A stretch of DNA of 64,000 nucleotides from Gammaproteobacteria bacterium (lineage in GTDB: Bacteria; Pseudomonadota; Gammaproteobacteria; Steroidobacterales; Rariloculaceae). Location of the stretch: positions 62,001-126,000 of the forward strand of contig DASVDR010000010.1 of assembly GCA_036381015.1 (NCBI GenBank). Direction: 5' to 3'. The position numbers were made by a program, and so were the translations under genes. Positions 45,232 to 57,311 of the stretch are shown in pieces. How positions within the stretch are numbered: the stretch's first letter is position 1; each line of letters starts with the position of its first letter. The notes beneath the pieces are model-generated. The model had not been told where the DNA came from. It was given only the letters and a program-made list of their open reading frames with translations, and made no database searches.

Positions 45232-46185
45232 GTGCCGGGAAAGACCGTCCCCCTTCGCGCGGTCTGCCTCACCGGGCCGACCGCCTGCGGCAAGACCGAC
45301 CTGGCGCTCGAGCTCGCCGGCGCGCTGCCGCTCGAGATCGTCAGCGTCGACTCGGCGATGGTGTACCGGGGCATGGACATCGGCACCGCGAAGCCGAGCG
45401 CACAGGTTCGCGCCGCGGTGCCCCACCACCTGATCGACATCGTCGATCCGGCGGAAGCCTACTCAGCCGGCCGATTTCTCCGGGACGCGGTTGCGACGAT
45501 CGAGGACATCGCGGCCCGCGGCAGGCTGCCGCTTCTCGTCGGGGGAACGCTGCTCTATCTCCGGGCGCTACGGCGTGGGCTCGCGCCGTTGCCCCCGGCG
45601 GATCCCGAGATCCGGGCGGCGCTGAACGAGGAGGCCGCGCGGGACGGCTGGCCGGCGCTTCACGCCCGGCTCGCGCGCGCCGACCCGGAGGCCGCGGCGC
45701 GGATCGCCCCGTCGGACCGTCAGAGGATCCAGCGGGCGCTCGAGGTCTATACGTTGACCGGGCGGCCGCTGAGCGACCTCCAACGCCGCGCGCGCGCAGC
45801 GCCGCCGCGCGCCGAGCTCACGACGATCGCGCTGCTGCCGGGCGACCGCCGTCTGCTGGCGGAGAAGATTGAACGACGGTTCGACGCGATGGTCGAAGCA
45901 GGTTTGGTGGGAGAAGTCGAGACCTTGCGGGCACGGGGCGACCTCAATGCCGACATGCCTTCCATGCGCGCCGTGGGCTACCGCCAGATGTGGAGCTACC
46001 TCGCGAATCGGTATGATTGGGGGGTAGCGCGGGCGAAGGCGATTGCCGCGACCCGGCAGCTGGCGAAACGTCAGATGACCTGGCTGCGGTCGGAGGCGGG
46101 CATCTGTACGTACGACGCCTTTTCGCCGGGATTGCCTGAAAAATTGCTCGAGCGCGTGCGCTCGGAGCTCGAACGGTGGGCCTGA
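45232..46185 (+). CDS. miaA: tRNA dimethylallyltransferase
   Basis: The 317-aa enzyme makes i6A37 in tRNAs that read U-starting codons. The P-loop is LTGPTACGKTDLALEL (about residues 11-26), with SVDSAMVYRGMDIGTAKP, VGGTLLYLRAL, DRQRIQRALEVY and AVGYRQMW. The GTG at 45232 starts 5 nt after the mutL stop; the frame is open further upstream inside mutL, but the P-loop position shows this start is right. The mutL-miaA-hfq order is classic for Gammaproteobacteria. Confidence 0.95.
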   Translation: MPGKTVPLRAVCLTGPTACGKTDLALELAGALPLEIVSVDSAMVYRGMDIGTAKPSAQVRAAVPHHLIDIVDPAEAYSAGRFLRDAVATIEDIAARGRLPLLVGGTLLYLRALRRGLAPLPPADPEIRAALNEEAARDGWPALHARLARADPEAAARIAPSDRQRIQRALEVYTLTGRPLSDLQRRARAAPPRAELTTIALLPGDRRLLAEKIERRFDAMVEAGLVGEVETLRARGDLNADMPSMRAVGYRQMWSYLANRYDWGVARAKAIAATRQLAKRQMTWLRSEAGICTYDAFSPGLPEKLLERVRSELERWA

Positions 46186-46338
46186 CGGGAACCCGGCTGT
46201 GTTAAGATTCGGGATCCGTGGGACTAGCTTTTTTCTTCCGCAAGTGGGACCAAGCGGAACGGGATCTCGGAAAGCGCGTTTACGTGCGGGTCAAACTCGG
46301 ACCTGATCTCGACAACCCTAACAATAAAGGAAACGTCC

Positions 46339-46581
46339 ATGCCGAAAGGTCAGTCTTTGCAAGATCCGTTTCTAAACGCGTTACGCAAGGAGAAAGTTCC
46401 AGTCTCCATCTATCTAGTGAACGGCATCAAGCTTCAGGGCCAGATCGACTCGTTCGACCAGTTCGTCGTGCTGCTCCGCAACTCCGTGAGCCAAATGGTG
46501 TACAAGCACGCGATCTCCACGGTCGTTCCGGCGCGCAACATTCGGTTGCCCGCCGCGGACAACGATGACTCGGACGATTAA
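46339..46581 (+). CDS. hfq: RNA chaperone Hfq
   Basis: The 80-aa protein has both Sm motifs ([29 protein letters not shown] and [10 protein letters not shown]) and a short acidic tail (DNDDSDD). It pairs small RNAs with messages and is a natural partner for the RNA predicted at about 19.9 kb. AAGGA precedes the ATG. The 153-nt gap after miaA is long; TAAGAT at 46203-46208 may belong to its own promoter. Confidence 0.97.
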   Translation: MPKGQSLQDPFLNALRKEKVPVSIYLVNGIKLQGQIDSFDQFVVLLRNSVSQMVYKHAISTVVPARNIRLPAADNDDSDD

Positions 46582-46610
46582 CCGCCGAAAATCCCGGCAG
46601 GGAGCGCCGA

Positions 46611-47900
46611 TTGCTTGAACGTCCTCCCGCGGGCGAACGATCCCTGCTAGTGCACATCGGCTGCGGCCGACGCTGCCACGCCGACGAAACCCAAGAGTTC
46701 GAAGCGCTCGCCGACTCGGCGGGTGCCACGGTCGTGGGCGCCTTGCACACGCAACGGGCTCGTCCGGACCCGCGTTATTTCCTCGGATCGGGAAAAGTCG
46801 AGGAGCTCGCCCGGCTCGTCGCCGACGCCGACGCCGAGCTCGTGCTCGTGAACCGTCCGCTCTCGGCGAGCCAGGAGCGCAACCTCGAGCAGGCGCTGAA
46901 GACACGCGTGCTCGACCGCAACGGCCTCATTCTCGATATCTTCGCCCAGCGCGCTGCGAGCTTCGAAGGCAAGCTCCAGGTCGAGCTCGCGCAGCTCGAG
47001 CACCTGTCCACGCGGCTGATCCGCGGGTGGACGCACCTCGAGCGCCAGAAGGGCGGCATCGGGCTGCGGGGCCCGGGCGAGACGCAGCTCGAGACCGACC
47101 GGCGGCTGATCGGCAAGCGTATCCGCTACCTGAAGGAACGGCTCGAACGCGTCGAGCGCCGCCGCGAGACCGGACGCAAGGAACGCTTCCGTTCCCGCAT
47201 TCCGACCGTCGCGCTCGTGGGGTACACGAACGCCGGCAAGACCACGCTGTTCAACGCGTTGAGCGGAGCGACGCTCGAAGCCAAGGACCAGCTCTTCGCC
47301 ACGCTCGACACCACGGTGCGCCGCTTGCCGCTCGGCGGCGGCGACGAGGTGCTCCTCGCCGACACCGTGGGGTTCGTCCGCGATCTGCCGCACGAGCTGG
47401 TCGCCGCGTTTCGCGCGACGCTGACCGAGGCGCGCGACGCGGCGCTGCTGTTGCATGTGATCGACGCGAGCGATCCGCATCACCTCGACCGCATCCGCCA
47501 GGTGGAAGCGGTGCTCGAGGAAATCGGCGCAGGGGAGGTGCCGCGGCTCCAGGTGTACAATAAGGTCGACCTCGCGGCCGAGGACCGTTACCCGCCGCTT
47601 CGCGATCGAGCGGACTCGAAACTCTCCGTCTCCGCGCTGACCGGAGAGGGCATTCCTGCGCTGCGCGAGGCCATCCGGCGGCGGTCCATCGGTGAACGGG
47701 TCGCAGGCAGAGTGAGGCTCGGGCCCGAGCAAAGCCGCGTGCGGGCGCAGCTCTTCGATTGGCAAGCGGTTCGTCGAGAGGAGGCGGATCCGGCCGGCGG
47801 ATGGACGCTGGACGTGGAGCTCACGGCCGGGCGCTGGCGCGAGCTGTGCCGGCGAGAGGGTTTGGCCAGGAGCCGACTTGAGTCGGAAAGTGTGACCTGA
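46611..47900 (+). CDS. hflX: Ribosome-associated GTPase HflX
   Basis: The 429-aa GTPase splits stalled ribosomes under stress. The N-terminal HflX domain has RPDPRYFLGSGKVEEL, and RLIRGWTHLERQKGGIGLRGPGETQLETDRR is the family signature. The G domain follows: GYTNAGKTTLFNAL (G1), DTVGFVRDLPHELV (G3) and NKVD (G4). The start is a TTG at 46611 with AGGGAG upstream; the family normally begins close to this point. It overlaps hflK (TGATG). Confidence 0.94.
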   Translation: MLERPPAGERSLLVHIGCGRRCHADETQEFEALADSAGATVVGALHTQRARPDPRYFLGSGKVEELARLVADADAELVLVNRPLSASQERNLEQALKTRVLDRNGLILDIFAQRAASFEGKLQVELAQLEHLSTRLIRGWTHLERQKGGIGLRGPGETQLETDRRLIGKRIRYLKERLERVERRRETGRKERFRSRIPTVALVGYTNAGKTTLFNALSGATLEAKDQLFATLDTTVRRLPLGGGDEVLLADTVGFVRDLPHELVAAFRATLTEARDAALLLHVIDASDPHHLDRIRQVEAVLEEIGAGEVPRLQVYNKVDLAAEDRYPPLRDRADSKLSVSALTGEGIPALREAIRRRSIGERVAGRVRLGPEQSRVRAQLFDWQAVRREEADPAGGWTLDVELTAGRWRELCRREGLARSRLESESVT

Positions 47901-49018
47901 TGGGATGGGACGACGGCGACAAAGGCAACCCGTGGCGCCCGAGCGGCAATAAGAATCCGGCCGATCTCGACGCAATCGTCAAGGAGTTCCAGCGCAAGCT
48001 CGCGGCGCTGCTCGGCGGCCGCGGCGCCGGGCGCGCGGGCGGCGGCCGGGGTGCGGGCTCCGGCCTCGTCGCCACGATCGTCGTCCTGCTCCTCGTCGGC
48101 TGGGGCCTCAGCGGGTTCTACAAGGTCGACGCGGCCGAGAAGGGCATCGTGCTGCGCTTCGGCGCCTACCAGGGCACGACGATGCCCGGCTTGCGCTGGC
48201 ACTGGCCGTGGCCGATCGAGACCGTCGAGAAGATCAACACGGAGAGCACCGAGACCCTGGTCTACCAGGGCAGCATGCTCACGCAGGACGAGAACATCGT
48301 CGTCGTCGATCTGATCGTGCAATACCGGCGCACGGATCCGGTGAAGTATCTGTTCAACGTCCGGTCGCCGGAAGACACGCTGCGCGACGTCACGTCCAGC
48401 GCGATTCGAGAGATCGTCGGCAAGAACGAGCTCGACTTCATTCTCACCGAGGGCAGGGCCGAGATCGCCGCCCGGACCCAGCAGCTGCTGCAGAGCACGC
48501 TCGACGCGTACGGCACGGGAATCACCGTGTTCCAGGTCAACCTCCAGGAAGCGAACTTCCCGCGCGAGGTCGAGACCGCCGTTCAGGATGCCGTCAAGGC
48601 GCGCGAGGACCGGGAGCGCGCGATCCTCGCCGCGCAGGAGTACAGCAACAAGATCATCCCGATCGCCCGCGGCGACGCCGCCCGCGAGCTGGAGGAGGCC
48701 GAGGCCTACAAGCAGCGGGTGATCGCGAATGCGGAAGGCGAGGCGGATCGCTTTCTCGCGATACTCGCCGAGTACTCCCAGGCCCCGGAGGTGACGCGCC
48801 AGCGGCTCTATCTCGAGACGCTCGAGGAAATTCTCGCCGCGTCCACGAAGGTGCTCGTGAACACGGACGGCGGAAACAATCTTCTCTATCTGCCTCTCGA
48901 TAAGCTCGTCGAGCAGCAGCGCCGGAGCTCGTCACCGAACGAGCCGGCCACGTTGCCCGCGCCGATGACGAGCAATCCGAGCCCGCGGCCGGGCGCGCGC
49001 GAGCGTGCCACGCGATGA
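47900..49018 (+). CDS. hflK: FtsH protease modulator HflK
   Basis: The 372-aa SPFH-domain membrane protein forms the HflKC cage around FtsH. A glycine/arginine-rich cytoplasmic N-terminus (residues 1-52), one membrane helix (about 53-75), the prohibitin domain starting KVDAAEKGIVLRFGAY, and a coiled-coil part rich in Glu/Ala follow. The C-terminal 30 residues are Pro/Ser-rich. It overlaps hflX and lies 13 nt before hflC. Confidence 0.95.
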   Translation: MGWDDGDKGNPWRPSGNKNPADLDAIVKEFQRKLAALLGGRGAGRAGGGRGAGSGLVATIVVLLLVGWGLSGFYKVDAAEKGIVLRFGAYQGTTMPGLRWHWPWPIETVEKINTESTETLVYQGSMLTQDENIVVVDLIVQYRRTDPVKYLFNVRSPEDTLRDVTSSAIREIVGKNELDFILTEGRAEIAARTQQLLQSTLDAYGTGITVFQVNLQEANFPREVETAVQDAVKAREDRERAILAAQEYSNKIIPIARGDAARELEEAEAYKQRVIANAEGEADRFLAILAEYSQAPEVTRQRLYLETLEEILAASTKVLVNTDGGNNLLYLPLDKLVEQQRRSSSPNEPATLPAPMTSNPSPRPGARERATR

Positions 49019-49031
49019 CGGGAGTCGTGAG

Positions 49032-51438
<2,407 letters not shown>

Positions 51439-51474
51439 GCAAGGATCGGCCGCGCCTCTTGCGGTGACCCGCGG

Positions 51475-51518
51475 TTGGCGGGGCGCGAGTTTTGCTTACA
51501 ATAACGAGAATCATTTCC
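51475..51518 (+). promoter_or_regulatory. feoAB promoter with overlapping Fur box
   Basis: TTGGCG (51475-51480) and TACAAT (51497-51502) are 16 nt apart. A Fur-box-like sequence lies at 51500-51518, AATAACGAGAATCATTTCC, matching the 19-bp consensus at 14 positions by eye. It overlaps the -10 and the expected start site, as for an iron-repressed promoter, and ends 5 nt before the feoA ATG. Confidence 0.7.
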
Positions 51519-51522
51519 ATTT

Positions 51523-51822
51523 ATGTCGGAGCCGACGCTGACTCTTGCAGACCTGGAGCCCGGTGATCGGGCCGAGATCGTGGCCGTCGACACGGCCGAC
51601 AAGGCCGTGCAGCGGCTGATGGTGCTCGGGCTCGTCGAGGGCGCGGAGCTCACGTTCCTGCGCCGCTCGATCGGCGGCGACCCTCTGGAGCTCTCGATCT
51701 ACGGCGCCGCGATCTCGCTGCGCCGCGACCAGGCACGGCATTTTCGCGTCGAGCGGCGCAGCGGGCGCAGATTGGCGGGCGTACGGGTCGATACGGGTAC
51801 CGGGCATGTCGAGCGCCGCTGA
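51523..51822 (+). CDS. feoA: Ferrous iron transport protein FeoA
   Basis: The 99-aa SH3-like protein supports FeoB. It has LTLADLEPGDRAEIVAVD, RLMVLGLVEGAELTFLRRS, DPLELSIYGAAISLRRDQA, the usual FeoA sequence order. The 5' untranslated region would be only about 14 nt and I see no Shine-Dalgarno sequence, so translation initiation is unusual. It overlaps feoB by 17 nt. No feoC follows. Confidence 0.93.
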   Translation: MSEPTLTLADLEPGDRAEIVAVDTADKAVQRLMVLGLVEGAELTFLRRSIGGDPLELSIYGAAISLRRDQARHFRVERRSGRRLAGVRVDTGTGHVERR

Positions 51823-54004
51823 AATCGCCGTCCCCGTCGAGAAGGTCACGATCAGCCGCCGCGCCGCGGGCACGATCGCCGTGATCGGAAACCCGAACGC
51901 CGGAAAGAGCTCGGTCTTCAACCGCCTGACGGGGCTCAGGCAGCGGACGGCGAACTATCCCGGCGTCACGGTCGAGCGGCGGGTCGGCCGCGGCGTCTTC
52001 GACGACTCGGCGATCGACTTCATCGATCTCCCCGGCACGTACTCTCTGAGCCCGACCTCCACGGACGAGGAGATCGCGGTCGGCGTGCTGTTCGGGCGCG
52101 TTCCCGGCACGCCGCGGCCGGACGCGATCCTCGCCGTCATCGACGCCACGCGGCTCTATCAAGGGCTCTACCTGTTGCAGCAGCTCGTCGACCTCGGCTT
52201 GCCGATGGTCGTCGCGCTGACGATGACGGACGCCGCGCAGAAGGAGCAGCTCGAGATCGACTTCGAGCGCCTCGAGCGGCACCTCGGCGGAGTGCGCGTG
52301 TTTCCGGTCGTCGCGACGACCGGGCGCGGGTTCGGCCCTCTGAAGGCCGCTCTCGCCGGGCTGATCGGCGCGCGGCCTCCGGAGCCGGTCGAGCATTGGC
52401 CGGCGTTGAGACGTGCGGCCGAGGAGCTCGAGCGGGCGCTCGCGGGGCACGCCCCGGCGCTGCACCGCGTCGAGATCGAACGGCTGCTGATCGACGGCGA
52501 GTTTCTCGGCGACGAGCTTCGCGCTCCCGCGCTCGACGAGCCCGCGCGCCGAGCCGTCGCCGCCGCGCGGGCGCGCCTTTTCGGCGCCGATCCGCCGCTC
52601 GCCGTCGAGGCGCGCCGGCGTTACGCGTGGATACGTAGCACTCTCGAGGACGTGCAGTCCCGCGGCTCGCTCGTCGCCGGCACCCGCGCGCGGATCATGG
52701 ACTGGATCAACCGCCCGTGGCCCGCAACCCTGCTCTTCGTGCTCGCGATGGCGGTCGTGTTTCAGGCCGTGTTCGCCTGGGCCACGCCGTTCATGGACAT
52801 GATCGACGCCGGCGTCAGCGCGCTCGGCGCGAGCGTCGCTTCCGTGCTGCCCGAGGGCGTGCTCACGAGCTTCCTCACCGAAGGCGTCATTGCCGGCGTC
52901 GGCAGCGTGATCGTGTTCCTGCCGCAGATCGTGATCCTCTTTCTGTTCATCATCCTGATGGAGGACACCGGGTATCTCGCGCGCGCGGCGTTCCTCGTGG
53001 ACCGCGCGATGCGCACGGTCGGCTTGTCCGGTCAGTCCGTGATTCCGCTCTTGTCGAGCTTCGCCTGCGCCGTGCCGTCGATCATGGCCACGCGCGTCAT
53101 TCCGAATCGCCGCGACCGCATCGCGACGATGCTCGCCGCGCCGTTCATGACGTGCTCGGCGCGGCTGCCGGTGTATGCGCTTCTGATCGCCGCGTTCGTT
53201 CCGGAGCGGCAGATCGCGATGCTCAACCTGCAGGGCCTCGTGCTGTTCGGCCTGTACGTCCTCGGCATCGTCGGCGGCATCGGCACGGCGTTGCTCCTGC
53301 GCCGCTCGGCGCTCCGCGGCGAGAATCCCACCTTCGTGCTCCCGCTGCCGGACTTTCGGCTGCCGCATCCGCGCACGGTCGGCATGAAGCTGCTGGACCG
53401 CGTGCGCGTGTTCTTGCGCCGGGCGGGCACGGTGATCTTCACGGTCGCGGTCATCGTGTGGGCGCTCGCCTATTTCCCGCGCTCCGACGCGGTCGAGTCC
53501 CAGCGTGCGGCGGCCGTGGAGGCCGCGACGGCGACGCTGTCGGGAGACGCGCTCGAAGCCCGCCTCCAGGCCATCGAGAACGAAGCGGCCGCGGCGCATC
53601 TTGCGCAAAGCTGGCTGGGCCGCGCCGGACAGGCCGTCGCGCCCGTGTTTCGGCCCCTCGGCTGGGACTGGCGCGTCTCCGCCGCGGTGATCGCGGGCTT
53701 CCCCGCGCGCGAGGTCGTCGTCGCCGTCCTCGGCACGATCTACGCCGTCGGCGGCGAGGCCGACGAGGAGCGCCTCGCGGGCCGCTTGCAAGCGGCCACA
53801 TGGCCCGACGGCACGCCGGTCTTCACGCTGCCGATGGTGCTCGGCCTGCTCGTGTTCTATGCGTGGTGCCTCCAATGCGCCGCGACGCTCGCGGTGATCC
53901 GCCGCGAGACGAACAGCTGGCGGTGGCCGATCTTCGCCTGGACGTACATGACGGCTCTCGGCTACACGGCGGCGATGCTGATCTATCAGGTCGGGTCCAC
54001 GTGA
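51806..54004 (+). CDS. feoB: Ferrous iron transporter FeoB
   Basis: The 732-aa inner-membrane iron(II) transporter has an N-terminal G-protein domain (VIGNPNAGKSSVFNRLTGL, then the TVERRVGR switch and DLPGTYSL), a helical domain, and about eight to ten membrane segments from residue 300 on. Gate motifs with cysteine (SSFACAVPSIMATR and FMTCSARLPVYALLI) are present. It is co-translated with feoA and iron-regulated through the Fur box upstream. Confidence 0.96.
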   Translation: MSSAAEIAVPVEKVTISRRAAGTIAVIGNPNAGKSSVFNRLTGLRQRTANYPGVTVERRVGRGVFDDSAIDFIDLPGTYSLSPTSTDEEIAVGVLFGRVPGTPRPDAILAVIDATRLYQGLYLLQQLVDLGLPMVVALTMTDAAQKEQLEIDFERLERHLGGVRVFPVVATTGRGFGPLKAALAGLIGARPPEPVEHWPALRRAAEELERALAGHAPALHRVEIERLLIDGEFLGDELRAPALDEPARRAVAAARARLFGADPPLAVEARRRYAWIRSTLEDVQSRGSLVAGTRARIMDWINRPWPATLLFVLAMAVVFQAVFAWATPFMDMIDAGVSALGASVASVLPEGVLTSFLTEGVIAGVGSVIVFLPQIVILFLFIILMEDTGYLARAAFLVDRAMRTVGLSGQSVIPLLSSFACAVPSIMATRVIPNRRDRIATMLAAPFMTCSARLPVYALLIAAFVPERQIAMLNLQGLVLFGLYVLGIVGGIGTALLLRRSALRGENPTFVLPLPDFRLPHPRTVGMKLLDRVRVFLRRAGTVIFTVAVIVWALAYFPRSDAVESQRAAAVEAATATLSGDALEARLQAIENEAAAAHLAQSWLGRAGQAVAPVFRPLGWDWRVSAAVIAGFPAREVVVAVLGTIYAVGGEADEERLAGRLQAATWPDGTPVFTLPMVLGLLVFYAWCLQCAATLAVIRRETNSWRWPIFAWTYMTALGYTAAMLIYQVGST

Positions 54005-54035
54005 GGGACGTTCCGGCCGCGCGGGCGCCGAGGCG

Positions 54036-54596
54036 ATGAAGACGATCGGCGAATGGCTCGAGGTGCGGTGCGCGCACGTCGCCGATTGCCGCGTTTTCTC
54101 TGTCGAGCGCTCGTCCGCGCGCCTGCTCGAGGACGGCACGGAGCACGACTTCTACCGCATCAAGTCCGTGGACTGGGCGCAGATCGTGCCGGTCACGGCG
54201 TCGGGCGACGTCGTCATGGTGCGTCAGTACCGCCACGGGGTGCAGCGCGAGACGCTCGAAATTCCCGGCGGTCTCGTCGACCGCGGCGAAGCCCCCGGCG
54301 ACGCGGCCGTGAGGGAGATGCTCGAGGAGACGGGCTACCGCGCGGCGTCCGTGCGCCCGTTGGGCGTGCTGAGCCCGAATCCCGCGCTTTTCTCGAACCG
54401 CCTGCACGCGTTCGTCGGCGAAGGTGCGGAGCGGGTCGGCCCGATCCGGAACTCCGGAGCCGAGCGCACGAGCGTCGAGATCGTGCCGCAATCGGAGATT
54501 TCGCGGCTGCTGATCGAAGGCGTCATCGACCACGCGCTCGTCGTCGCCACGCTGTGGCGCTACCTGCATGACGCCGGCGGCGCGGCTCTGAGATAA
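54036..54596 (+). CDS. Nudix hydrolase (ADP-ribose pyrophosphatase-like)
   Basis: The 186-aa protein has a complete Nudix box, G-x5-E-x7-REVxEExG-like, in GGLVDRGEAPGDAAVREMLEETGY (about residues 84-105). RQYRHGVQRETLEIPGG immediately before is the pattern of ADP-ribose pyrophosphatases. The substrate is thus probably ADP-ribose or a related nucleotide sugar. It starts 31 nt after feoB. Confidence 0.9.
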   Translation: MKTIGEWLEVRCAHVADCRVFSVERSSARLLEDGTEHDFYRIKSVDWAQIVPVTASGDVVMVRQYRHGVQRETLEIPGGLVDRGEAPGDAAVREMLEETGYRAASVRPLGVLSPNPALFSNRLHAFVGEGAERVGPIRNSGAERTSVEIVPQSEISRLLIEGVIDHALVVATLWRYLHDAGGAALR

Positions 54597-54628
54597 TTTC
54601 CGCCCCTTTACACGCCGCCCGCACGCTC

Positions 54629-55873
54629 ATGGACGATTCGACACGCGGCGCCGCGCCGGCGGCCTTTGCCGGCGGCACGCGCGCGCGGGGCAGCCTCGTG
54701 CTCTTCTTCGGCGCGCTCGCCGCGCTCGGACCCTTGAGCATGGATGCCTATCTGCCGGCCATCCCGAGCATGGCCGAGGAGTTCGGCGTCGGCATCGTCC
54801 GCTTGAACAACACGCTGAGCGTATTCCTGCTCGGCTACGCGCTCGGCCAGTTCTTCGGCGGGTCGCTGTCGGACCAGGTCGGCCGCAAGCGGATCGGGAC
54901 GGCCGGTCTCGCGCTCTATCTCGCGACGACTTTCGCGATCGCGTTCGCGTCGAGTGTCGAGATGATGCAGTGGCTCAGGTTCGTGCAGGCGATCGGCAGC
55001 GGCTTCGCCACCGTGATCTGCATGGCCTCGATCCGCGACGTGTATCCGGTCGAGCAGCTGGGGCGCAAGTTCGCGACGCTCACGATGGTCGTGCTGGTCG
55101 CGCCGCTCGTTGCGCCGGCGCTCGGCTCGTTCCTGCTCGCGTGGGGCTGGCGTGCGATCTTTCTCGTGAAAAGCGCATACGCGCTCTTGCTCTTCGGCAT
55201 CTACACGACGGTGGTCCCGGAGACGCGGAGCGGACGTTGGCGCGACTGGTCGCTGCGCGCGCTCTTCGCGCAATGCGCGCGCGTCGTCTCGCGGCGCGTC
55301 GGCGGCCGCCTCGTGCCGATTCGCTATGCCGTGGCCATGGCGCTCTCCGTGAGCGTTCTGATGATCTTCGTGACCAATGCCTCGTTCCTCTACATGCAAT
55401 ATTTTCAGGTGAGCGCGGACCGGTTTCCGTTGTACTTCGGTTTGAGCGTGCTCGGCTTCATGTCGATGAATCTCTTCAGCATGAAGCGGCTGACGCCGGT
55501 GAACGCCGCCGCGTTCTTCCGCGTGGGTCTGCTGATCCAGATCGCGGCCGTCGCGTTGCTGGTTCTCGTGCTGGTGCTCGGCGCGGCGTCGCTCGCGACG
55601 GTCGTGCCGTTGATCGTCGTCGCGATGTCTACGCTCGGGCTCGTCGGTCCGGCCGGCTCAGCCCGCTACATGGGCTTCTTCGAGCAGCTCGCGGGCAGCG
55701 CGTCGTCGGTGTACACGACGATGATGTTCTCGTTCGGCGGGCTGCTCGGTGCGCTGACGGGCGTGTTCTACGACGGCACGCCGCTGCCGGTCATCGCCGT
55801 GATGCTCGCGGCTACGGCCGCGGCGAATCTGATCGCGACATCGCTTCCGGCGCAGACGGCCCGGCGCGCCTGA
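54629..55873 (+). CDS. Bcr/CflA family multidrug efflux transporter (MFS)
   Basis: The 414-aa protein has twelve membrane segments. Typical Bcr/CflA features are LGPLSMDAYLPAIPSMAEEFG, ALGQFFGGSLSDQVGRKR (motif A between helices 2 and 3) and the ASIRDVYP region between helices 4 and 5. Members export bicyclomycin, chloramphenicol and other compounds with protons. It follows the Nudix gene after 32 nt and may share its transcript. Confidence 0.92.
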   Translation: MDDSTRGAAPAAFAGGTRARGSLVLFFGALAALGPLSMDAYLPAIPSMAEEFGVGIVRLNNTLSVFLLGYALGQFFGGSLSDQVGRKRIGTAGLALYLATTFAIAFASSVEMMQWLRFVQAIGSGFATVICMASIRDVYPVEQLGRKFATLTMVVLVAPLVAPALGSFLLAWGWRAIFLVKSAYALLLFGIYTTVVPETRSGRWRDWSLRALFAQCARVVSRRVGGRLVPIRYAVAMALSVSVLMIFVTNASFLYMQYFQVSADRFPLYFGLSVLGFMSMNLFSMKRLTPVNAAAFFRVGLLIQIAAVALLVLVLVLGAASLATVVPLIVVAMSTLGLVGPAGSARYMGFFEQLAGSASSVYTTMMFSFGGLLGALTGVFYDGTPLPVIAVMLAATAAANLIATSLPAQTARRA

Positions 55874-55886
55874 AGTGTAAATTTCA

Positions 55887-55906
55887 GCGCGGCCGTTCCG
55901 CCGCGC
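55887..55906. terminator. Hairpin between convergent bcr-type and Rieske genes
   Basis: GCGCGGC and GCCGCGC form a 7-bp stem with a 6-nt loop in the 38-nt gap between two convergent genes. No long T-run follows on either strand. Confidence 0.4.
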
Positions 55907-55911
55907 GAGGC

Positions 55912-56478
55912 TCAGCTGACTTCGGTGGGCTCGCCGATCACGATACGCGTGGGGGAGACGTAGCGATGCGGCGGGATAGGCAGGTTCGTGGGCGCCGGGC
56001 CCTGGATCACGCGCCCGGCGTAATCGTAGCCCGAGCGATGGCACGGGCAGATGAAGCCTCCGGGCCACCAGCCGCCCATGGCCTGCCGGCCTTCCTCCCG
56101 ATCCTTCAGCCGCGGGACGCACCCGAGGTGCGTGCAGAAGCCTTCGACGACGAGATACTCGGGGTCGATCGACCGGTAAGGCGCGTGCACGTAGGCCGGG
56201 TCCGGCACGATTCCCGGATCGAGAAGACGCTGCTCGGCCGCACCGAGCTGCGCGAGCATTTCGTCCGTGCGCCGCAGCACGAGCATCGTGCGGCCCCGGT
56301 AAGCGTAGGCCCCGACTTCGCCCGGCCGCAGCCGGGACAGGTCCACCTCGATCGGGTTTCCGAGCGCCTTCGCCTTCGCGCTCGGCAAGAAGCTTCGAAC
56401 GAACGGGATCGACCCGAGGAACGCTGCGAGGCCCGAAAGGCCGGTGAGCGAGAGCTTCAAGAATCCGCGCCTGTTCAA
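55912..56478 (-). CDS. petA: Rieske iron-sulfur protein (cytochrome bc1 type)
   Basis: The 188-aa protein has a Tat-like N-terminus ([12 protein letters not shown]) with one membrane anchor and a Rieske domain carrying the 2Fe-2S ligands CTHLGC and [23 protein letters not shown] near the end is typical of the bc1 subunit PetA. PetA normally precedes petB and petC in one operon; here the neighbours are an efflux pump and a glutathione transferase, so the rest of the complex must be elsewhere, or this one serves another oxidoreductase. The divergent gap to the transferase is 104 nt. Confidence 0.9.
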   Translation of the reverse strand: MNRRGFLKLSLTGLSGLAAFLGSIPFVRSFLPSAKAKALGNPIEVDLSRLRPGEVGAYAYRGRTMLVLRRTDEMLAQLGAAEQRLLDPGIVPDPAYVHAPYRSIDPEYLVVEGFCTHLGCVPRLKDREEGRQAMGGWWPGGFICPCHRSGYDYAGRVIQGPAPTNLPIPPHRYVSPTRIVIGEPTEVS

Positions 56479-56582
56479 AGCCTTCTCCTTCCGAGCGGCT
56501 CTCAGGGAGTCAGTTGCTTCCGCATTGTAAAGGAATCGGCCCGAAGTGAAACCGAGCGCCGCACTGTGGTAGCTTCCCCGAC

Positions 56583-57311
56583 GTGACGTACGAGCTCTAC
56601 TACTGGCCGGGTATTCAAGGGCGCGCCGAGTTCGTGCGGCTGGCGCTCGAGGAGGGCGGAGCCGAGTACCGCGACATGGCGCTCGTGCCCGAGGATCAGG
56701 GCGGCGGAATCGCGGGTCTGCGGCGCTTTCTTTCCGACGCGGACGTCGAGCGGCCGCCGTTCGCGCCTCCGTTCCTCAAGGCCGGCCGCCGCATGATCGC
56801 CCAGACGGCCAACATCCTCCTGTTTCTAGGCGGCCGGCTCGGTCTCGCGCCGCGCGACGAGGGGGGCAAGCTCTGGGCGCATCAGCTCCAGCTCACGATC
56901 GCCGACTTCGTCGCCGAAATCCACGACACGCATCATCCGATCGCGAGCAGCCTCTATTACGAGCAGCAGAAGCCGGCTGCGAAGCGCCGCTCGAAGGACT
57001 TTCTCGATAACCGAATGCCGAAGTTTCTCGCGTATTTCGCCGCCGTGCTCGCGCGCAACCCGGAGCGAAGCGGCTGGCTCATCGGCTCGAGCCCGACCTA
57101 CGTCGACCTCTCGCTCGCGCAGGTCGTCGCCGGGCTCAGCTACGCGTTCCCGAAGCGCAGCCGCGGGGCGCTGAGCGAGCATCCGGAGCTCCTCGCGCTG
57201 CACGAGCGCGTGTTCAGCCGTCCTCGCATCGAGCGTTATGTCCGATCGGGCCGGCGGGTCCCGTTCAACGAGCACGGGCTCTTTCGCCGCTACCCGGAGC
57301 TCGACGAGTGA
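56583..57311 (+). CDS. Glutathione S-transferase family protein
   Basis: The 242-aa protein has a thioredoxin-like N-terminal domain ([24 protein letters not shown], with the likely catalytic Tyr near residue 6-7) and an all-helical C-terminal domain ([15 protein letters not shown]). The pattern is closest to sigma/mu/pi-like transferases. The cis-Pro region ([11 protein letters not shown]) is long. The substrate is unknown. Start is a GTG at 56583. Confidence 0.88.
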   Translation: MTYELYYWPGIQGRAEFVRLALEEGGAEYRDMALVPEDQGGGIAGLRRFLSDADVERPPFAPPFLKAGRRMIAQTANILLFLGGRLGLAPRDEGGKLWAHQLQLTIADFVAEIHDTHHPIASSLYYEQQKPAAKRRSKDFLDNRMPKFLAYFAAVLARNPERSGWLIGSSPTYVDLSLAQVVAGLSYAFPKRSRGALSEHPELLALHERVFSRPRIERYVRSGRRVPFNEHGLFRRYPELDE

